Positions 13,468-16,297 of a stretch of DNA of 16,297 nucleotides are shown piece by piece (the first letter of the stretch is position 1; the number at the start of each line of letters is the position of its first letter). Under the pieces are notes generated by a model, which did no database searches, was not told the origin of the DNA, and worked only from the letters and a program-made list of their open reading frames with translations. The DNA comes from JAUSKF01 sp964545345 (GTDB taxonomy: Bacteria; Patescibacteriota; Minisyncoccia; UBA6257; WO2-44-18), in NCBI GenBank assembly GCA_964545345.1, contig CAZJFE010000016.1:1-16297 (forward strand). The letters are read 5' to 3'. The translations under genes and the position numbers were made by a program.

Positions 13468-13514
13468 ATCGGCAGACAGTTGAACATTTAAAACCCTATT
13501 TCAAGGAGGTAGCC

Positions 13515-14828
13515 ATGCTTAGCAAGCTCTATCGGTCCATTCAAGAACGCTGGCGTCCGGAAGATGTGGCAAGAGAAATCTTGAGTCTGAAAGTAATTCC
13601 GGTCAGTGATACCCGGGAGTTGGAGCGGCTGGCAAAATATGCCGGCCACACCAGCATGGCGTCGGTCTTCGACAAGGCCGATGACCTGTCCAAGCAGCTG
13701 AAGATCGCCTCGGAACTTTTTCCGAAGGTGGATCAGCCAAAGGATCCGCAGGATCCGAGACAGCTGGAGAAGTACCTCTCCGCCCTAGAGAGTTTTCTGG
13801 GCAGTGACATTGGTCTTGACTTCAAGAACCGCCCGAATCGGGACGGTCGCGTGGTCATGGAGTTGCCGCACAAGGGCCATCGCGCCTTCAACAAGAGGGC
13901 GCGGCTGATCACCAGGATGAAGGAGAAGCTGGCGCGCTACAATCACAACCTGCTGATGCGCTCGCTGGCCCAGATCGCCAAGTCGCGGCTGGCCTGCCGG
14001 ATCACTAAGAAAGCTTTTGAGTCCGACGTCGATGCGGCAATCTACATCGCCTACATCACCTCACAGCTCAACGTCCGTTCGGTCTTTACCAACGGATCCC
14101 AGAAGCGGGCTTTCGACAGCATCGCTAAGATGTTGTTCGCGAGACTGCAGACCGGGAAGGCGAATTGGCGCGCCATCGCCATGGTGGATCCGAGTCCTGA
14201 AGTGCTCAAGAATGTGAGCGCCAAGGGCAAGGGACATCTGGTCGGCGAGTGGTTCGAGGTGATGAAGTCCGCTGCCGAGATTCTTCGGGATCTCATGAAG
14301 TCCGGCGATTATCGTCTCGATAAGATGATCGTCAAGCGCGGCAACGACAGTTCCACTTGGAACGAGGCTGCCGGCGCTTACAACAAGTGCCGCCAGGGCT
14401 GGATCAACGCGCTGACCTATAGCAATATGGGTGGCGCGCTGAAAGATTTCTGCCCGGGCAAGGCTCTGCGGCTGATGGCTGCCGACGTTGTTTCCTGGCA
14501 TGGCGGACCGGATGGTCTTGATCCGGACACCAAGGTCTGGAACGAGCTGCCGAAGCCATGGGAAGTGATTCTCGACGGCAAGCGGTGTAGTCGCCACATG
14601 GTGATGCTTGCTTGCAGACGCTGCAAGGTGGAGCCGAAGAAGTGGCTGGAGAATTCCGATGGCCCTCGGGACGCGGAATCGGCGGAACTCACGCCGGAAC
14701 TCGTCTATGGGGTTTCGGTTGGCTCTCCGGAGCTGGCCAAGATTCTCAAGAAGGCCGGTTTCTTCGCCGGACCCTCCAAGTGGGAGGGGAAGCAGGTACC
14801 CCTTGACACGGAGGACAGCATTTGCTAA
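13515..14828 (+). CDS. orphan soluble protein, 437 residues, G+C-rich codons, possible zinc-binding Cys/His cluster
   Basis: I do not recognise this protein. The frame is open from 13458, but ATG 13515 is the start: AAGGAGGT (13503-13510) is nearly perfectly placed, and the upstream part overlaps the promoter. It is largely helical with basic stretches ('HRAFNKRARLITRMKEKLARY', 'AQIAKSRLACRITKKAF'), so nucleic-acid contact is possible but not shown. Near the C-terminus Cys358, His361, Cys367 and Cys370 form a CxxHx5CxxC pattern, a plausible metal site. There is no signal peptide or membrane segment. Third positions are strongly C/G-rich, like the 142-residue gene and unlike alaS. The stop codon TAA overlaps the -10 box of the following tRNA-like gene, and there is no terminator between them. 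Confidence 0.83.
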   Translation: MLSKLYRSIQERWRPEDVAREILSLKVIPVSDTRELERLAKYAGHTSMASVFDKADDLSKQLKIASELFPKVDQPKDPQDPRQLEKYLSALESFLGSDIGLDFKNRPNRDGRVVMELPHKGHRAFNKRARLITRMKEKLARYNHNLLMRSLAQIAKSRLACRITKKAFESDVDAAIYIAYITSQLNVRSVFTNGSQKRAFDSIAKMLFARLQTGKANWRAIAMVDPSPEVLKNVSAKGKGHLVGEWFEVMKSAAEILRDLMKSGDYRLDKMIVKRGNDSSTWNEAAGAYNKCRQGWINALTYSNMGGALKDFCPGKALRLMAADVVSWHGGPDGLDPDTKVWNELPKPWEVILDGKRCSRHMVMLACRRCKVEPKKWLENSDGPRDAESAELTPELVYGVSVGSPELAKILKKAGFFAGPSKWEGKQVPLDTEDSIC

Positions 14829-14831
14829 AAT
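14803..14831 (+). promoter_or_regulatory. sigma-70 promoter of the tRNA-like gene
   Basis: A perfect TTGACA (14803-14808), a 17-bp spacer and TAAAAT (14826-14831) preceded by TGC. It lies inside the end of the 437-residue gene, and the -10 contains that gene's stop codon. Predicted start is a few bases before the tRNA 5' end. Confidence 0.85.
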
Positions 14832-14844
14832 GTCTTTCGGAGGC

Positions 14845-14918
14845 TGCAGTATAGCTCAGCGGTAGAGCGCCTGGCTCTGCTATCCGGGTCGCCGCAGGTT
14901 CAAATCCTGCTACTGCCT
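14845..14918 (+). tRNA. tRNA-like gene with 9-base anticodon loop; possibly a Gln(CUG) derivative or pseudo-tRNA
   Basis: A canonical D arm (GCTC, AGCGGTA, GAGC; 14854-14868) and T arm (GCAGG, TTCAAAT, CCTGC; 14894-14910) identify a class I tRNA with a 5-base variable loop. The acceptor stem pairs GCAGTA (14846-14851) with TACTGC (14911-14916), but the first pair would be a T-C mismatch (14845, 14917). The anticodon stem CCTGG/CCGGG (14870-14874, 14884-14888) encloses nine bases, CTCTGCTAT, instead of seven. Removing one CT would give CTCTGAT, a normal Gln(CUG) loop; removing the other CT would give a Ser(GCU) loop, but a Ser tRNA should have a long variable arm. Base 73 is T, not the G usual for Gln, and CCA is not encoded. 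It has its own consensus promoter and terminator, so it is transcribed. Amino acid identity cannot be assigned. Confidence 0.72.
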
Positions 14919-14936
14919 GCCTTCTTTTTTCAAACC

Positions 14937-14962
14937 CCCATCTCAATCGAGATGGGTTTTTT
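14937..14962 (+). terminator. Rho-independent terminator of the tRNA-like gene
   Basis: A perfect 8-bp stem, CCCATCTC (14937-14944) with GAGATGGG (14949-14956), has loop AATC and six T. Confidence 0.92.
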
Positions 14963-14997
14963 GTTTAGCATTTTTTCTCCACCCCACCCAAACGAAT

Positions 14998-15190
14998 CCA
15001 GATAGCTTCTAGGAACATCCTCGTTTTCCCAGGGCGAACGAGGTCTTCGGCAAACTCCGTGAGCAAAGTCGCGGAGGCAGATTTGCTTGGTTCGTTCGTT
15101 GTATTTACGAACGAAAATCTGCCGAGCGTCTAGTGGTGCGTTTAGCCGTTGGAGCTAAACGACACCCGGTTGCTTCAGGAGTTTGTCGGA
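14998..15190 (+). repeat. structured intergenic element E3
   Basis: The third family member, in the same orientation. It opens with CCAGATAG and then the GGAACATCC and GTTTTCCCA segments, closely matching the first 40 bases of E2. Hairpin A matches E1 in layout: GGCAGATTT (15076-15084) with AAATCTGCC (15115-15123), then the shared TTGGTTCGTTCG, with CGAACGAA on the other side. Hairpin B is CGTTTAGC (15139-15146) with GCTAAACG (15154-15161), loop CGTTGGA, extended by GGTG/CACC. The CTATCTGG partner of the 5' end is not found, so the 3' closing arm is lost or altered. It lies between the tRNA terminator and the promoter of the FtsA/PilM-like gene. Confidence 0.72.
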
Positions 15191-15197
15191 GGCCGAG

Positions 15198-15206
15198 TGG
15201 TATACT
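15198..15206 (+). promoter_or_regulatory. extended -10 promoter of the FtsA/PilM-like gene
   Basis: TGG followed by TATACT (15201-15206). No good -35 is present at normal spacing (TTGTCG at 15183 leaves only 12 bp), so it relies on the extended -10 or starts elsewhere. It lies directly after E3. Confidence 0.5.
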
Positions 15207-15237
15207 TAACTTAAGGTGATCTCCATACACAAAATGG

Positions 15238-16297
15238 ATGGATTTTAATCACACAATTAAGGGCCTAACCTCATTATTCCAAAGTAAGGGTGATAAGTTT
15301 TTGGTCGTAGAAATTCTAGCAAACAACAATCGGGCCGCCGCTATTAAAGCTAATTTTGAAGAAAAAGAAATAAAATTTCTCAAGACCGCCTCTCATCCCG
15401 ATCTTAAAAAATTATTAAAAAAGTTCGGTCGGATCTCCCGTTACAAAATAGTGCTGGGTTTGGATTCCCATTTGGCGACGACGATTTATTCTTCGGTGGT
15501 TTTGGTGCGCGATCGTTTTAAGGAACTAATTGATGAGCCGGAAATAGACAATCTAATTTCCCAAGCGATCTGGAAGTTTTTTGACCGGCAACGAAACAAG
15601 GTAGCGGCCAAGATGGCGGTTAGCGATTTAGATATTGTTTTATCGGACGTGAAGATTCGGGGTGTCCGGTTGGATGGTCATAAGGTGGTGAACCCGGTGG
15701 GCTTCAAAGCGAAGACAGTGGAGGTGGTATTCAGCCAGACTTTCCTGCTCCGTTCTTTTATTGATTCCGTGAAAGAAACCCTACCCTTAGATCAAGTTTT
15801 GTTTACAACCGAAAGCGGCACGGCTTGGTCCAGCGTGATGGCAAAATCGGATACCGATCAGAATTTCCTGATGGCGAATATTTTCGGGGAGAAGACGGCG
15901 ATGTTTGCTTCCGCTGGCACCCAAAATTCTTATTGGGATCACTTTGCCTGGGGTGAAGATAATTTATACGCGGGCCTGGCTTCGGATCTGGCGCTTGATT
16001 CCGAGACCGCTAAGGGCGTGATCGGGTTGTACAACCAAGGCGCTACTTCCGGGACTTTCCGCCGCCGGGTGGAAGTGATGATCTCCAAAGAATTACAGAC
16101 CTTGGCCAATGGTTTGAATCAGGTGGTTAAGAAAATGGATGTTAAGCAGGTTCTTCTGCACTCGTTTTTTGACTTGCCGGCTATCTTCATGACCAATTTT
16201 CGGGACAGCTTTGATAAGCCGGTTAATTTGCAGTTACTTAATCTTGACATTATTAGCAATAACTTCGGTTTTGATATAAAATTTAAGCATACAGCCG
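15238..16297 (+). CDS. FtsA/PilM-like actin-fold protein, N-terminal part
   Basis: The reading frame runs off the right edge after 353 codons. ATG 15238 ('MDFNHTIKGLTSLFQSKGDKF') is in frame. An ATG four bases upstream gives only a 4-codon ORF. There is no Shine-Dalgarno at proper distance (AAGGTGAT at 15214-15221 is too far). 'KFLVVEILANN' sits where the first phosphate-binding strand of the actin fold is expected but lacks the usual DxGT. 'DLDIVLSDVKIRGVRLDGHKV' followed by 'KTVEVVFSQTFL' resembles the SHS2-type insertion (1C) domain of FtsA and PilM. 'RVEVMISKELQTLANGLNQVV' precedes a later nucleotide-site region. FtsA anchors FtsZ to the membrane in division; PilM serves type IV pili. With the C-terminus missing I cannot decide between them, and a degenerate, non-nucleotide-binding relative is possible. 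Confidence 0.75.
   Translation, partial: MDFNHTIKGLTSLFQSKGDKFLVVEILANNNRAAAIKANFEEKEIKFLKTASHPDLKKLLKKFGRISRYKIVLGLDSHLATTIYSSVVLVRDRFKELIDEPEIDNLISQAIWKFFDRQRNKVAAKMAVSDLDIVLSDVKIRGVRLDGHKVVNPVGFKAKTVEVVFSQTFLLRSFIDSVKETLPLDQVLFTTESGTAWSSVMAKSDTDQNFLMANIFGEKTAMFASAGTQNSYWDHFAWGEDNLYAGLASDLALDSETAKGVIGLYNQGATSGTFRRRVEVMISKELQTLANGLNQVVKKMDVKQVLLHSFFDLPAIFMTNFRDSFDKPVNLQLLNLDIISNNFGFDIKFKHTA

Noticed and set aside
14061..14597. 178-residue minus-strand open frame opposite the 437-residue gene
   Set aside because: It is a shadow of a G+C-rich coding strand; the + strand frame has promoter, Shine-Dalgarno and full length.
2925..15190. Integron attC sites or gene cassettes for E1-E3
   Set aside because: No consistent RYYYAAC/GTTRRRY core pair at the ends, no integrase gene, and each downstream gene carries its own promoter.
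2925..15190. E1-E3 as copies of an insertion sequence or MITE
   Set aside because: No transposase, no clear target-site duplications, and stems differ while loops are kept, unlike copies of a mobile element. It remains possible that they are very old derivatives.
15234..15248. ATG 15234 as the start of the FtsA/PilM-like gene
   Set aside because: It is out of frame and stops after four codons; ATG 15238 continues the real frame.

Overview
The window most likely comes from a Candidate Phyla Radiation (Patescibacteria, probably Parcubacteria-like) genome. The pointers are an exported protein with a DUF5667-like N-terminus and a 'YHDHLNPG' cupredoxin tail, a short alanyl-tRNA synthetase that lacks the C-Ala domain, an FtsA/PilM-like protein, strongly A+T-leaning codons in the housekeeping genes, and many orphan proteins. 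UGA is used as a normal stop (rpoD), so I see no sign of UGA recoding. All real genes are on the + strand. The lineage is an inference from protein features; there is no rRNA gene in the window.

Layout. 1-389: the 3' end of a primary sigma factor gene. 420-2630: two tandem copies of a two-gene cassette (A1-B1, A2-B2) of small single-pass membrane proteins that all carry one unrecognised domain; short heptamer tandem repeats flank this block. 2657-2881: an apparently free-standing small RNA gene with promoter, structured body and terminator. 2925-3195: a structured repeat element (E1), a promoter and a folded 5' leader, followed by the secreted DUF5667/cupredoxin protein (3196-4959). 4983-9284: a 1433-residue helical protein, probably read from a leaderless mRNA. 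9375-9803: a small orphan protein with G+C-rich codons. 9900-10421: a membrane-anchored orphan. 10476-12239: alaS, also apparently leaderless. 12267-12465: element E2. 12539-13357 and 13515-14828: two orphan genes, each with its own promoter. 14845-14918: a tRNA-like gene with an abnormal anticodon loop. 14998-15190: element E3. 15238-end: a partial FtsA/PilM-like gene.

Most genes are separately transcribed, each with a clear sigma-70 promoter (17-18 bp spacer, TGy-extended -10) and several with a hairpin terminator. Six orphan or surface-protein units share a nearly constant discriminator (CGGCAG two bases after the -10), which the alaS, giant-protein, small-RNA and tRNA promoters lack.

The most unusual feature is a family of three structured intergenic elements (E1, E2, E3), each directly upstream of a gene promoter and all in the same orientation. 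They keep a 7-base hairpin loop (CGYYGGA) and a GGAACATC bulge, while the paired stems change by compensating substitutions. That pattern suggests selection on RNA or single-stranded DNA structure. I do not recognise the family. Other items worth attention are the small RNA, the A/B proteins with apparently opposite membrane topology, the odd tRNA, and the cysteine-free cupredoxin.
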